Positions 1 through 10,762 of a DNA stretch of 64,000 nt are shown piece after piece; positions within the stretch are counted from its first letter, which is position 1, and every line of letters starts with the position of its first letter. The position numbers and the translations under genes are program-made. The notes beneath the pieces were generated by a model. That model was given only the letters and a program-made list of their open reading frames with translations. It made no database searches and was not told the DNA's origin. Source of the stretch: Gracilaria gracilis (Eukaryota > Rhodophyta > Florideophyceae > Gracilariales > Gracilariaceae); contig JARGSG010000223.1 of the NCBI GenBank assembly GCA_030374805.1, positions 310,001-374,000 of the forward strand, read 5' to 3'.

Positions 1-24
1 AATGTGAATATTTCTTTGCACACA

Positions 25-165
25 AACTAGCACAAGTAAAATTATGGAAATATTTCCCGAAATTAGGCACATCCAAATTTGGATATATTCACCAGTTTTC
101 CGATCATTTTAATTTGGTCACTTTTGAAAATTCCGATACGACCGACAAATTATATAAACCGACTT
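25..165 (+). repeat. Left arm of long AT-rich inverted repeat
   Basis: This AT-rich stretch matches the reverse complement of about 10185-10340 along its whole length by eye, with scattered substitutions and small indels. Shared stretches include TGGAAATATTT, TTCCGATCATTTTAAT-like and AATTCCGATA-like blocks. Similarity seems to run outward past the start of the window. The two arms bracket the head-to-head retroelement remnants. They may be the terminal inverted repeats of a DNA element or two inverted copies of a separate repeat. They do not resemble the LTR family found elsewhere here. Confidence 0.6.
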
Positions 166-489
166 TTTGTAGGTTTCTTCCGTCTAAGACGTGATTTATA
201 GTCCTTGGTAGTGAACCGGTTACTAAGGCGGTGCGGGCAGAAATGCCCACTATTCCAAAAATAAAAAGCATGCTAGCCATGTAACGACCAGCCAGCTAGG
301 TGAAAACAGCCTTTGGGTATGATCGTGAAACATTAATCACGACCATCGTCGTAGTATCAACTCGTGAGCGGCTTCATTTTCCCGTCCATGACGTGTATCT
401 TTCTACGCTTCCCGTTTTCACGGCTCTCTCATCTCACTTGGGCTTTTCCAAGCATCATTGGAGGGGCTCTTCCCGTTCAAAGGTGAAAT

Positions 490-665
490 TGACCTGCCTC
501 TGAACTTTGAAGGTGCTTGATTGGCTCGGTGGTGTTCTGAGCCGGATCAGACCCGCATAAACGGACATAGTGGCGAATTATACTCTCCTAATTTCATTAA
601 TGCCTGACAATTTGGTTGACGATGTAATCCTTTACATACATCTGCCGCCCTTGCCAAGTTATTGT
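490..665 (-). pseudogene. Chromodomain remnant at the end of element 1 pol
   Basis: Minus-strand translation gives a W-Q-G-R-x-x-Y-x-x-D-Y-I-V-N start, then two in-frame stops and a stretch resembling the canonical V-R-W-Y-G-Y-x-x-x-x-N-T-x-E-P-x-x-H-L chromodomain core, read here as I-R-H-Y-V-R-L with N-T-T-E-P-I-K-H-L. Chromodomains at the end of integrase define chromoviruses and direct integration to methylated-histone chromatin. Two of the aromatic-cage positions usual in the family look altered. The call rests on the spacing of these motifs and on the position downstream of integrase. Confidence 0.7.
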
Positions 666-1165
666 TACAGCGGCGTGTACATCGCCCTGTGAAGGGGAGT
701 TCCCCGACTCAGGAACTGTTCCGTGCGCCGCTGTTGACCGAGGGATCCTCCATGGGGGTGGAGGTTCCGGTAGGCGTACCGAAAGTCTGCGTGATTGGGG
801 GCGTTCTGCACGTCTGCGTGCTCCACCTCCTCTCGAAGGTGGTTACGACGAGGTCTTCAGGGCTTTCCCGCGTTGCAATACAAATAGTGCAGCGCCACGC
901 ACTTTTGCCGTGCTCAAACGTGACTCTACCAGCCTATGGCAGTGGCGCGCTGTCAGGCGTTCCAACCACCTTGAAAGGGTGTCCTTTGCGGTACGTGCCA
1001 AGTGGCGGGGCCGTGGCCTTTCGTTTTTAACGCGGCTATTTCTGGCGACTCTGGGTTCCTTGTGGGTCCTCCAGCAGTGCTGGGAGAAGCGCGTGCCGCA
1101 CCCAACAGTTTGAGGATTTCCGCCTCAAGGGGCGTTTTCTCGTCTTACATGACGCGACCGTCATG

Positions 1166-2035
1166 TCAAATGACCACTTCTTTTCTGGCGACGATGCCAG
1201 GGTCTACCGAGACGCTCGGAACTTTAACGACGGCGCGTGGCTTCGAGATATCGCCTTCCTTCGGTACAGGGGTTGTAATTCCGCCTCTAGCGGTTGTTTT
1301 TAGGACTGCGTCCGCCTGCAAGGTGGGCGTGTGGCACTGGTTGTTCGGATCTGTCCCCAACGGGGTTAGTGACATGTCTTCCAATTGTCTTGATACCCTG
1401 ATCCGATTATAGCTCGTCTTGGGCAGGGGTTTGGTTGTTTTTTCTACTTCTGTGTGTACAGCCACCGCTTGTAGCGTGGCTATGCTTTCCGTATTCGGGA
1501 CTGACGAACCAGATGCGCTGGGTTCCCGTGACTTAAGCGGCTTGTCGGACGAGATTACTTGTGTGGAAACAGCCTGCCGTGTACCACGGATGTCTTCTTC
1601 CCGTTGAAACGGCGAATTACCTTCAACAGAAGTGACCTCCTCCCCCTCCTTAGAAGGAGTGGCGGGGGATGGGATTGACTGTTCTGCAGCGCAGGTGGCG
1701 TCCCCACGAGTGGTTTGAGTTGTGAACTGGCCATTTTGGCCAGGAATATGTTCCGATGTCGTCGGTTTGTCCGAGTCCATCGGGAGGTCTAACAGTTCCT
1801 GATTTGGGTGCGGTAGAAACACAAACCGATTCACCACGATTATCTCGTGGTCTGTGAATTCCAAAGACACGGGGCTGGCAGGTACCAGTATGACCCCAGA
1901 CAAGGGTGGCGGGGCAAAGACTACGCGGTCGTGAGAGATCCGCTCATGCGTGTCTTTTATCTCCAGAACCACTGTGTTCTTCGTGACGGAAAATAACTTG
2001 AACGGTTCATCCGTCACGGGCGAGAGCTTATGGCG
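1166..2035 (-). pseudogene. Post-integrase module and hydrophilic linker, element 1
   Basis: A 283-codon open frame begins with a compact segment like the GPY/F module that follows integrase in Ty3/gypsy elements: E-P-F-K-L-F-S-V-T, then T-V-V-L-E-I and the R-I-S-H-D-R-V-V signature. The remaining roughly 230 residues are rich in Ser, Thr, Pro and Glu with no recognisable fold. They lead toward the chromodomain remnant further downstream. The corresponding segment of element 3 at 48.6-48.9 kb has the same S-H-D-R motif, which supports both calls. The listed start is only where the open frame begins; the natural polyprotein would have read in from integrase. Confidence 0.65.
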
Positions 2036-2261
2036 TTCTTTTTCAGGGTTATAGTGTTTCTTCCCTACGAAAACGTATTGCCCGCCTTAATTGGCGGCAT
2101 TGTCCTTCCTCAAAATAGAGCATCAAAATCACGCTTGTAAGGCCGCTTGAGACTTCGCCATGGACTAGCAAGTAGCTGGTGCTAATTTCGTTAGCCGATG
2201 CTTCTATTGCTGGTGGTAGTCACCCAAAAAGGGGAAATTACCCAGCGTAAAATGTAAATTT

Positions 2262-3108
2262 CTAAGCCACTGGCAGGGACGTACCGGAGAGTACGAACTC
2301 AAACTGTGAGATACCGATAGTTCTGTGTACCTGCGTGTTGTACGCTAACTTCAACCCGTCCATGTACAAGTCCCATGTTTTTGGGTAATCAGCAACGTAA
2401 GAACGGAGAGATGCTAGCATCGTCCAGTTTAAGCGTTTGCCTTGCCCACTACCCTGGGGGTTGTAGGTTGTCGTGAACAGATTCTTCACGTCCAGGATGC
2501 GCCATACATCCTGGAAAAATCGAGATGCGAACTGTTTCCTGTTATCGGATAATACCTGAACCGGCGGCCCGTAGACGAAGATCCAGTGCTTCATGAAGGC
2601 CTGGGCTACCATGAAATCGGTTATTTTTTTTAGAGGGATATTCCGAACCATTTTCTAAAAACGATTCGTAATAACGAGTAAAAACTTCTGGCCTATCCTG
2701 ATCTTCAAAATTAGTCCGAGTATATCGAGTGAGAGAAACTCAAGGGTCACCCTTGCGAGAAATTGTCTCATTCTCTTTGAGTTCTTCTGGTGTTTAACAC
2801 GGTTCTCCGCAAACTCAGTGCAGAACCGCACTGTTGCGTAGCAACCGACTGCCATGGCGGGTCAGTACAACTTATTTCTTAGGTTTTAGTTATAACTTCC
2901 TTTCACTTGCCTGGCTACCCAGTTTCGCGTAATGCAACAGTTGGGGTATCCACATCTTCAGCGTTTCAGCCACCACTACTTGTGGGTTAGACTCGACCGT
3001 TCTTACGAGATAGCCGATGTCGTTCAATCCAAATGGGAAGACCGCATTACCGTTTAAACGGGCACGAATTATCACGCAGAACGGGTAGCCGTGTTGTTCA
3101 CGGATCAT
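2262..3108 (-). pseudogene. Retroviral-type integrase, catalytically dead (element 1)
   Basis: Three adjacent minus-strand frames together form a Ty3/gypsy integrase. The HHCC zinc domain is degraded: H-Y-A-K-L remains, but the second His is replaced by Q-A-S-type residues. The core then shows E-F-L-S-L-D-I-L-G (first catalytic Asp kept), V-L-S-D-N (second Asp kept) and T-Y-N-P-Q-G-S-G-Q-G-K-R. In the last, the family's invariant Glu (normally G-Q-x-E-R) is Lys. The tail A-Y-N-T-Q-V-H-R-T is typical. Loss of the third acidic residue and at least two frame breaks make it non-functional. Identity as an integrase is very likely. Confidence 0.85.
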
Positions 3109-3399
3109 TACCTCCGGTGTTTCCGGGAAAAACTCCTGGGTAGCGGGTTGTCAGCCTCATTCTCGTTTGCTACTAGTTCTTCCAATTCATTGTCTAATTC
3201 CCAGTCTTCTGGCCAAATGTGGAGTTAGCCTTCCTGGTCTTCCATGTCCACTTTGTTAGCGATGAAACAAGAAATCTCGTCATCTCCCATGAGGAGCGCT
3301 TTTGCACGCGTGGGTAATCTTGAGTGTCTTCAGCTTGCTTGTTCAGCCTCTCCTTCTTACATACGACTTGAACTTCGAATTACGCTAGTCGGAGCCTCC

Positions 3400-3764
3400 A
3401 TCTCATGAGGCTTCTCGAAGGATCGGCGATGTTCTTTAACTACCTCAGCGAGTAATGATCCGTGTATACGGTAAAATACACGTCCATAAGATAGAGGCGA
3501 AGAAGTGCAAGAACCCACACAACGGCAAAGCACTATTTTTTCGAAACGGAGTAATTCCGTTCATAAACGTTGATCTATCACGACCAGGAACCAGTGGGCT
3601 GTCGTTCTCCTTCGGAGGTGGTTTGAAAAAGAGGGCAACAGATTTGGTAGTGGCAACCCGTCTGTATCCACGGAGAACGTTAGTGCGGTTTTAGGCAATG
3701 ATAAAATCGGAGCCATTGTGACTGCCTCTTTTAAGGAGTTAAACGCCTCTGTCTCGACAGGCAT
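3400..3764 (-). pseudogene. RNase H domain remnant (element 1)
   Basis: The minus-strand frame ending at 3561 reads E-A-F-N-S-L-K-E-A-V-T-x-A-P-I-L-S-L-P-K, the classic connection between Ty3/gypsy reverse transcriptase and RNase H. It continues into S-V-D-T-D-G where the family normally has a T-D-A-S motif with the first catalytic Asp. The remainder toward 3400 is frameshifted and I could not follow it confidently. Confidence 0.7.
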
Positions 3765-3779
3765 GATGAATTCTGGTTT

Positions 3780-4560
3780 CGGTGGCTAACGTTTCCGCAG
3801 TAGTGCGTTGAGGGGCGCCGCGATATCCTAAAAGTTCGGGACATCCCGTCGGTAGACGTTGATCAATCCCAGGAAGTAGTGCAACTCCGTTTGGGCTCGC
3901 GTTTCCATCACCTTGGAAAGGGAATTCACTCGAGCTACATTTATCGACGACCGTCCCAGATGGATAATGTGGCCCAGATACTACACGGTCTCTGTGGATG
4001 ACTCACACTTTCTCAGCTTGAGAGAAATTCTTGCGTCACGCAGTGTGGTCATTACCTCTTTGATCTTGGTAATATGATTGTCCAGATTACTGAAGAATAC
4101 CATGCCGTCTAATGCCGTGAAAAAGTTTGCATTTCCGAGCAAATCGTTTCATTCGTCTATACTAGAGATAGACTATGTGTCCCTGATTGTCACGAAATTG
4201 AGCCAGTAGTAGTCGACACAGTATCCTTAGTTTTCGTCGGTGTCGATTGTCAGTACCACTGGAGATGCTTAGAGCACCTGATCGGGCTCAACCACGCCTG
4301 CAAGAAGCATGTTGTCCACTTGGAACCTTTTTTTGTTCCCGAGCTTTTCGTAATGATCAGTAAGGGGGTTTTGAAACGGGTCGCGTATCCGGTAACCAAT
4401 AAATCCGGTGTTCCGTTGTATTAATCTCACCTCGACGTCCATCCCACATTCGGATAAATTCCCGTAACATGTCTCTCAGACGTTCTCGGTTTGATTCCAG
4501 CACATAGCCGATGTCTAGCTCCTCAAGAGCCTTCACGGTGTCAATCTGGTCTTAACTCGT
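3780..4560 (-). pseudogene. Reverse transcriptase with internal deletion (element 1)
   Basis: Read on the minus strand with several stops, the frame shows P-V-S-K-P-P-Y-H, A-G-V-V-E-P, A-S-P-V-V-L, C-V-D-Y-x-x-L-N and F-F-T-A-L-D, the ordered N-terminal motifs of Ty3/gypsy RT. Immediately after A-L-D the sequence reads G-M-V-F-F-S-N-L-D-N-H, which belongs just after the Y-x-D-D box. The palm segment between them (about 70 residues in the family, and present in element 3) is missing. The Y-x-D-D box itself is reduced to A-L-D-G. Further thumb and connection motifs follow (L-K-L-R-K-C, Y-L-G-H-I). Confidence 0.8.
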
Positions 4561-4999
4561 AGGGACATGTTTCTCCGTATCAGATGAAAGTGCGGCTTCC
4601 GATTTACTTGGCAATTTCTCCGTTGAAACGGCAGTATCCTCCCCCTTCTTAGACAAAACGTCAAGTTGTCCTTGATTGTCTTCCTCTTTCGAGGAAACAA
4701 AACCGACAACATTGGCATCCGTCATTTGGTTCGGAAGCATCGCGAGTGGGTGCATTGAGACCAAACCAATAACATGTTTTTACCATATACCGAGGTTTGT
4801 TGCCAAGATTGGGATCAGTATCCGAAAGAGAGTATCTGGTGTCACCTGTGCCCGGCCATTCGTGAAAGCAAGATGATATGTATCGTACAACTAGGAAATA
4901 GGTTGAATAACCCGAAGACCGTGATGACGGGAAGTGACCTGCATCATTATGGTGGATACATAGCGACGCTCAAACGCGGATTTTTACCGACTCGCGAGT

Positions 5000-5450
5000 C
5001 ACAGGCGGTGGTTCCTGTGCAGCAAATAGCTGAGGTGCTTCTTCGATGCACGCCTAGCCTGACGACGGACCATCTGAACGGATGAGTCGTCTTCAAATTC
5101 TACACGCCTGAGGCGTAGTCTGATTGCGTGAACGAATCTGTCGCAGTAATCACATTCCAAAAAAACTGGGACAGCTAATAACCGACATACCACAAAGTGA
5201 AGCTTTACTACGGGGGTCCCTGAACGCAGAACTAAGTCGATTGTTCCTACAGCTATTAACGGATCCTTATTCGCACCAGTAACATCGGGTTCGCCTCGTG
5301 GCGAATACGCGTCCGCATAATCAGTGGCAGGAAATACTTCATAATGAAGTCCTGACCCGCACCAGTATCTAACAACGGTAGATTGCGCACCATAAACTGG
5401 GTATCGAAGCCAAGGTCGGCATTAGCTTTAGAATTTAAGCTTCATCATCA
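5000..5450 (-). pseudogene. Retropepsin-like aspartic protease remnant (element 1)
   Basis: The minus strand encodes N-L-P-L-L-D-T-G-A-G-Q-D-F-I, with the D-T-G-A active-site motif at 5358-5369 intact. This is the signature of retroviral-type aspartic proteases, which cleave the Gag-Pol polyprotein. Its position between gag and reverse transcriptase is as expected. Downstream the frame breaks repeatedly and the rest of the fold is not readable. Confidence 0.65.
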
Positions 5451-5812
5451 AAAGGATTCTCTCCGGGAACCAATTCTTTTTCCCGTATCCACGCTAGGAA
5501 GAGAATACCCGAGTGTTCCGAGTCCAAGTCAGCGGTGTATTTTCTTGAAAGGATATTCACCGGGGAGCGAGGTGGCTACGATTCGGACGTCAAAGCCTCG
5601 GCCATGAGGACATATTTCCCGAATATAATACTCGCTCGTTTAGTTTCCTTGGGGTTCCGCCTGCGGTGACTTCTCACGTTCCTCGACCACGAGTGCTTGC
5701 ACACGTTGGTCTCGGGACTCAGGTACAGCGGTGTTTGGATCTTCTACGACGTATTGTATCGGATGTTCTGGAGTAACCGGCTGTTCTGGAGCACGCCGGT
5801 ATTTCGAGATGG

Positions 5813-7855
5813 TCACCACAACATTAGAAAGTCCTTCTTGGCATGAATATACGACGTCATTAACACGAAATGCTTCTCCTCTGTAGTGAGGTCTTCATAG
5901 TTCACCGTTACCTGGGCCATATTTTCAATATTTTCAAGGCAGAAAAGGCACTGGAATGACGTGTGGCCATGGATGTACCAGAGATGGAATATAAATTCTA
6001 TCAAAGCCTGCCTACCCTGACGGAGGGATCCACTCCGGGTATCCATGAAACGCCCCCGTGGCGTGTATTCTGCAGTTCCGGCCGCTGAAATCAGGTTCCT
6101 CCGTTATAATACAGAATGTGCGACCAAATACCTTGAAAGGAATCAGCATAAAAGTAAGTGCCCTCCTGAGCGGTCTCAAAAGAGGCGTCCGTCGTCGCGT
6201 GGAAGTCCGTTGAAAGAATGGAATCGATATCGCCATTTTCGAACTGGACTCTATCGTACTTTCTCGGAGGAGCTTCATCCATGACGAGAGAGAGAGATGG
6301 GGGCTCGCTCTCCATTAACTACGCCTGGGCGGACTTAGACGAACTACTCGTGGCTCTGCTGCAGAGGAGATCACCTTGGGGTGGTGTACACGGGATGCGA
6401 ACGAGAAAGGCGATCTTTCCCTTCTCCTCGCGATGGGGGGCGACCAAAGTCCAGAAAACAGGATTGAGTCCGTCCAGGAACACCGTACAACGCTCTGCAG
6501 TGGAATATATACTACCGCAACGGTGGAGAGCCTGGTTTCGGCGTACCTAAAAATCGGTTTCCGTCTCGCCGGAGTGTCGAAGTGTGTCCGGCAAAGCCAG
6601 TATCGCCTACTGAATAACATCGTTTGTGGCGTATGACCGTAGAAGGTATTACAATGCTTCGGCCAGCCAGTAACCCTTCCTTCGGAAGCACGCGAGGAGC
6701 CTATTAGAAAGTGGGACTGGTCCTCGACTGCAACAGGTAAGAAATACTATAATGCAATGTAGGCCTCTCTATCATCCATTCCGAGTATATCGACTTCCGC
6801 GACGATGGAGGCAAAAAAATCTAGCACCGTACTGGGTCTTCTCCAGTAAACAACTGGTTGCAAAACGAGAGCTGCATCCGCTTTACACATTCTTTCACTT
6901 TTTCCGTACACGGGGTGTTCGAGTTGAAGACGAGTCTTTCAAATGGTAAAACCGGTACGAAAGCAACTTCTTGTAGAGAGGGTTCGTGGGCTTGAGAAAT
7001 TTCAACGCGGAGTGCTTCCGTCCCTTGGTACGAGCACGAACCGCACCATGGGTGACTGTAGACTGCTTAGAGCATGACACTGGTTTCTCACAGTCATCTT
7101 CAGATGATGAGTTTGAAGATTCAGCATCTTCCGAGTTATTCGGTCCCGAAACCGACGGAGTCGACAATTCTGCGCCGTAGTTGTCTTTCTGGACCCTCCG
7201 TGCACAGCATTTTTTCAAGCGCGCAGAGTTCTTGGCCCTAGGCAATACAGCACCCGGCTCCCCCTGGAGTAGTAACATCCATAACAACGGTTTGATCCAA
7301 CCTCTCCAGCCGGGCTCTCCCACCATCAAATTGGGTTTGAATTCCTTCAATGAATACAACGGATCCACCAAAGAATTCCTGCGTGGGGTTGAAATCACCC
7401 TGAAACGTACAGAGATTCTCAGCAACCGCCTGCAAGGGAATCTTCCGCCTGTTGGCGTAGAAAATTAACAACGTCCTAAAAGGTATTTATGATCAGAGCC
7501 CAAATTTCGCACTTTCTTTTCCATAGTAGAGCTCGGGGGAGCGTTTTCTTTCTCCCGAGGGGTATTGAATCACCGCGACAGCGGGCGTAGCCTTAGCCGT
7601 CCGGGCTGGGGCAGTAACCACCGGGTACAAGTCAGAACAGTCAGCAGAGGGAAGCAAGAGCGGTACTGGAAGTGTTCGATGAGCCGGTAGTTGACCCGAA
7701 GTTTGACTTGGAGTTCCCGATGGATTATTCACACATAGGGTGCAAACGGCACGTCTGAGGATGCGCGGAATGCGTAGATCATCTCCAGCGACACCGTCAC
7801 TGTGGCAACGACTGCAAGTACCTGCAGATTCCCCCTCAGCTGGTTTTCGAGACAT
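5813..7855 (-). pseudogene. gag pseudogene of element 1
   Basis: The first open frame after the LTR starts at 7855 and encodes an N-terminal stretch with two C-x-x-C pairs (C-S-R-C and C-T-L-C). After two stops comes the block E-N-L-C-T-F-Q-G-D-F-N, shared with the plus-strand copy at about 8740-8775. The capsid region at about 6300-6640, spread over two frames, matches the capsids at 9.5 and 44.1 kb (S-G-E-T-E-T-like and G-L-N-P-like motifs). Near 5930-6000 a C-x2-C-x4-H-x4-C nucleocapsid knuckle has decayed: H and the last C remain, and the first two Cys positions read Phe and Trp. Many frame breaks. Confidence 0.75.
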
Positions 7856-7971
7856 GATGTCTCAACCAAACGTTGAAGAAAAACTTCCAAAAGTAGAAAC
7901 GAAACCTTAGAGAAGAAAGCACACGAGTGCGTGGAGTTCCAAAATACCGATTCTAGGTCAGGAGACTACTT

Positions 7972-8545
7972 TGTATTGCAATGCTAGAGACGAAGAAAAC
8001 CCACGGAGACGCCCGAGATGTACTTCTCTAAGAGGCCAGCAAGGATACAGAGCCTCCCTGGCAAGGCACGAAAACTATTGGGTGTCAGCGGAGGCCAAGC
8101 CGTCACGCTGGAGCGTAGAAAATTGAGAAAAGAATAGGTTGGGGCACCACATGTGTGAGAGAATATATCCTTACAAGAGGTAGAGTCCACAGAAGTGCAT
8201 AAAGAGGAAAAGAAGAATGCGTGAGAGCGGGGAATGGAACGAAAAAAGGTCGAAAAAAGCAAAAGCAACTGTAAACACCGGTTTATTCCTGTACAGGGTC
8301 GAAAGCAACCAACAGCGGTAAAACATCTCTAAGTTTGGGTTCTTGTGGCTAACGCAGGGAAGATAGGCGACCTGTGCGCTACGGAGCTTCTCTCCTGGAA
8401 GGAATTGATGACCGCCGAAGGCGAAAAAGTCTATAGCAAACCCTGGTTGGGGGAACTTTACTGTGCACGGCGGCGAGGTCGCCGCCGAGCTAGGTAGTGA
8501 GCTCGCGCAAACAACTGAGAAAATAAACCAACTAAGCTAGGCCTA
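7972..8545 (-). mobile_element. LTR of the 790-bp family, truncated at its 5' end
   Basis: The minus strand here aligns with the solo LTRs at 54813-55603 and 58002-58791. The terminus at 7972 (TGTATTGCAATGC) corresponds to the LTR end TGTAGTGCAACGC. Shared internal blocks include the CTGTACAGGG segment near 8290 and the CCGCCGAAGGCG segment near 8413. It lacks roughly 220 bp of the LTR's U3 side and stops close to where the plus-strand gag begins. It sits immediately upstream of the element 1 gag start, as a 5' LTR should. It is clearly more diverged than the array copies, so it is an older insertion. Confidence 0.8.
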
Positions 8546-8571
8546 CGTCCAGTGGTAATTGCCTACGCACC

Positions 8572-10135
8572 ATGGCGTTCGTTCTACTTTTTTATGGCCA
8601 CCCTTTCGACTCATCGGTAATCCACGTGCCTTTCCCAGAACAAAGGTGGTTGTTATTCATATACTTCAACCAGGAGCGTCTGAAAGACTTGGTTAATTCT
8701 CTTTGCCAACAGGCGGAAGATTCCTTTTCAAAGAAGGTTGCTAAGGATCTCTGTACCTTTCAGGGTGATTTCAACACCATGCTGGCGGCTTTGGTGGAAC
8801 CGTTGCCTTCGTTGAAGGAATTTAAGCGCGATTTGATCATTTGGGAGCCCGTCTGGAGACGTTGGAGCAAGCCATTGTAATGTATTTTACTACTCTTGCG
8901 CAACTGCGCACACAAGAAGAAGGCCCGTAACCGGAAGGTCCTGCAGACAACCAGGACTCAGACTGGCCGATTTCGTCCGTTTTAGATCCCAGCAATGCGA
9001 GCAACGCTGACTCGTCAGACTCGTCGTCTGAAGATGGCCGTTAGAAACGCTCGTCACGCTGTAAGTAGTATACAGTCACGCATGATGCGGTTCGTGCTCG
9101 TATCAAGGGACGGAAGCACTCTGGTTTCAAAATGCTGAAGCTCACGAAACCTCTTTACTAGAAGCTCTTATCATACCGGTACTACCGTTTGAAAGACTAT
9201 TCTTTGGATCTAACACGCGGTGGTACGGGAAAGGTGAAAGACTGCATCAGAGAGTTGCAGATCTTACTTTGTAACCAGTTGTTGAGTGAAGATGACCCAT
9301 TACGGTGCTAGATTTTCATCCCCGCTTCGTCGCGGAAGCCAATTTACTCGGAAGAAATGAGGAAGAGGCCTACGTTGCTTTACTGTATTCTTACGTGTTG
9401 TGGCGGAAGACCACTTTCACTTCTCAATTGGCTTTCGCGTCACTCCGAAGGAGGGATTAATTGCTGGTCAAAGCAGTTAAATACCTTCTACGGTCATATG
9501 CCACCAATTGTACCATTAAGTTGGCACTACTGGCTTTGCCAGAAACACTTCAACGCTTTGGCGAGACGGAAACAGATTTTTCGGTACGTCTAAACAAGGC
9601 TTTCTACTGTTATGGTAATGTTTATCCCGCTAAAAAGCGTTGTACGGTGTTCATGGACGGACTCAATCCGGCTATCTGGCCTTTGGTCGCCCGCCATCGC
9701 GAGGATGAGATAAAGATCGTCTATCTCGATCTCATCCAGTGTGCACCAGCCCAACGTGACTCCCTCGGCGCCAGAGCCCCAAGTACTCAGTCTAAAGTGT
9801 TGTTGATGGGGACCAGGTCCCTAACTTTATCGCTCATCGCGGAAGAAGCCCCTCCAAAAAAGTACGATAACGTCCACTCCGGCCATGGTGGTATCGATTC
9901 CATTCTAGCAACGAACCTCTCGTCGAGATGGACGCCTCCTTTGAGACCGCTTAGAGAAGTACCGTGCTTTATGCCGAAGTCCCCCGAATTCGCCGTTCAC
10001 ACATCACGTACTAGAACGGAGGAACCCGATTTCAGGGGCCAGGATGGAAGGATACCCGCCTAGGGGGGCGTTTCACTGACAACCGGAGTGGATTCCTTCG
10101 TCAGGGTAGGCAGTCTTTGATAGCATTGATATTCC
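8572..10135 (+). pseudogene. gag fragment of a second chromovirus copy (element 2)
   Basis: This is the plus-strand counterpart of the element 1 gag. Matching blocks are K-D-L-C-T-F-Q-G-D-F-N at about 8740, Y-L-L-R-S-Y-A-T at about 9480 and G-E-T-E-T-D-F within the 200-codon open frame 9461-10063. That frame also has M-D-G-L-N-P-A-I-W and R-x-R-E/D-E-I-K-I capsid motifs. The end near 10130 keeps a trace of the zinc-knuckle region (G-T-P-M-V-T in place of the H-G-H-T block). No pol follows: the sequence switches to AT-rich inverted repeat. It is truncated on both sides and frameshifted. Confidence 0.75.
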
Positions 10136-10184
10136 ATCTCTGGTACACCCATGGTCACACATAACCCTAGTGTCTCCTCTTCTT

Positions 10185-10340
10185 TAGAAATATCGTCGGT
10201 GTTATCAGAATTCTAGTTTTGGTGCCAAAAATAACCGAATTAAAATGATCGAAAAACCAATGAATCTATCTAAATCTAGATGGGCTTAACTTCCGAAAAT
10301 ATTTCCACATTTCCACCTGTGCTATTTTGTTTAGAAAGAA
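10185..10340 (-). repeat. Right arm of long AT-rich inverted repeat
   Basis: Reverse complement of this stretch aligns with about 25-165 at the window start, as described there. The arm directly abuts the truncated gag fragment on its inner side. From here to 10640 the DNA is AT-rich with no coding signal. Confidence 0.6.
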
Positions 10341-10572
10341 TAACTAACGATAATTTCCATCATTACTAGTTTGAATGGAAGGCCAACTACCATGTTAGTT
10401 CCATTCATGCTAGTTTCCGAACCTAATTTAAGTGTGTAAGTGACATATATTTAGAACTTTATGTCGCGAAATAGGGATATATATTCTTGAACAGGGATAA
10501 ATATAATAAGATAATAAAATAGCTGCTTTTGAAATACGATTGGAAGAATACAAACCCTTCAAATAGGAACTC

Positions 10573-10581
10573 TTTATAAAG
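10573..10581 (+). promoter_or_regulatory. Possible TATA box ahead of the Plavaka-like transposase
   Basis: TTTATAAAG lies about 190 bp upstream of the chosen ATG at 10763, in otherwise AT-rich non-coding DNA after the last retroelement remnant. In such AT-rich sequence a chance match is quite possible. Confidence 0.25.
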
Positions 10582-10762
10582 ATACAGCACATCTATTCAA
10601 CAACTTTCATATCAGATATCGGCTATTTATTCTCTCTCTATTGAAACGCATTCAAATTACATGCCTTCTCCTCTATCAGTCCGTTTCATCCTCTGTGCAC
10701 TATATTACGCTCCCCGCTACGTACCACCCCTCACCATCAACACCCCCACACCGCTCCCCGCC

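Larger units (their letters stand above)
480..8545 (-). mobile_element. Decayed Ty3/gypsy chromovirus (element 1)
   Basis: Read on the minus strand this is one retrotransposon in the canonical Ty3/gypsy order: LTR (8545-7972), gag, aspartic protease, reverse transcriptase, RNase H, integrase, a GPY-like post-integrase module, and a C-terminal chromodomain. All open frames are broken by stops and frameshifts. No 3' LTR is recognisable at the low-coordinate end; AT-rich repeat lies there instead. Capsid and integrase resemble those of element 3 (41.9-50.7 kb), so both belong to one related lineage. Autonomous activity is excluded by lost catalytic residues, detailed in the individual entries. 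Confidence 0.85.

Noticed and set aside
662-1412. Plus-strand open frames of 122 and 136 codons
   Set aside because: Antisense to the hydrophilic end of the element 1 polyprotein; the minus strand has the recognisable motifs.
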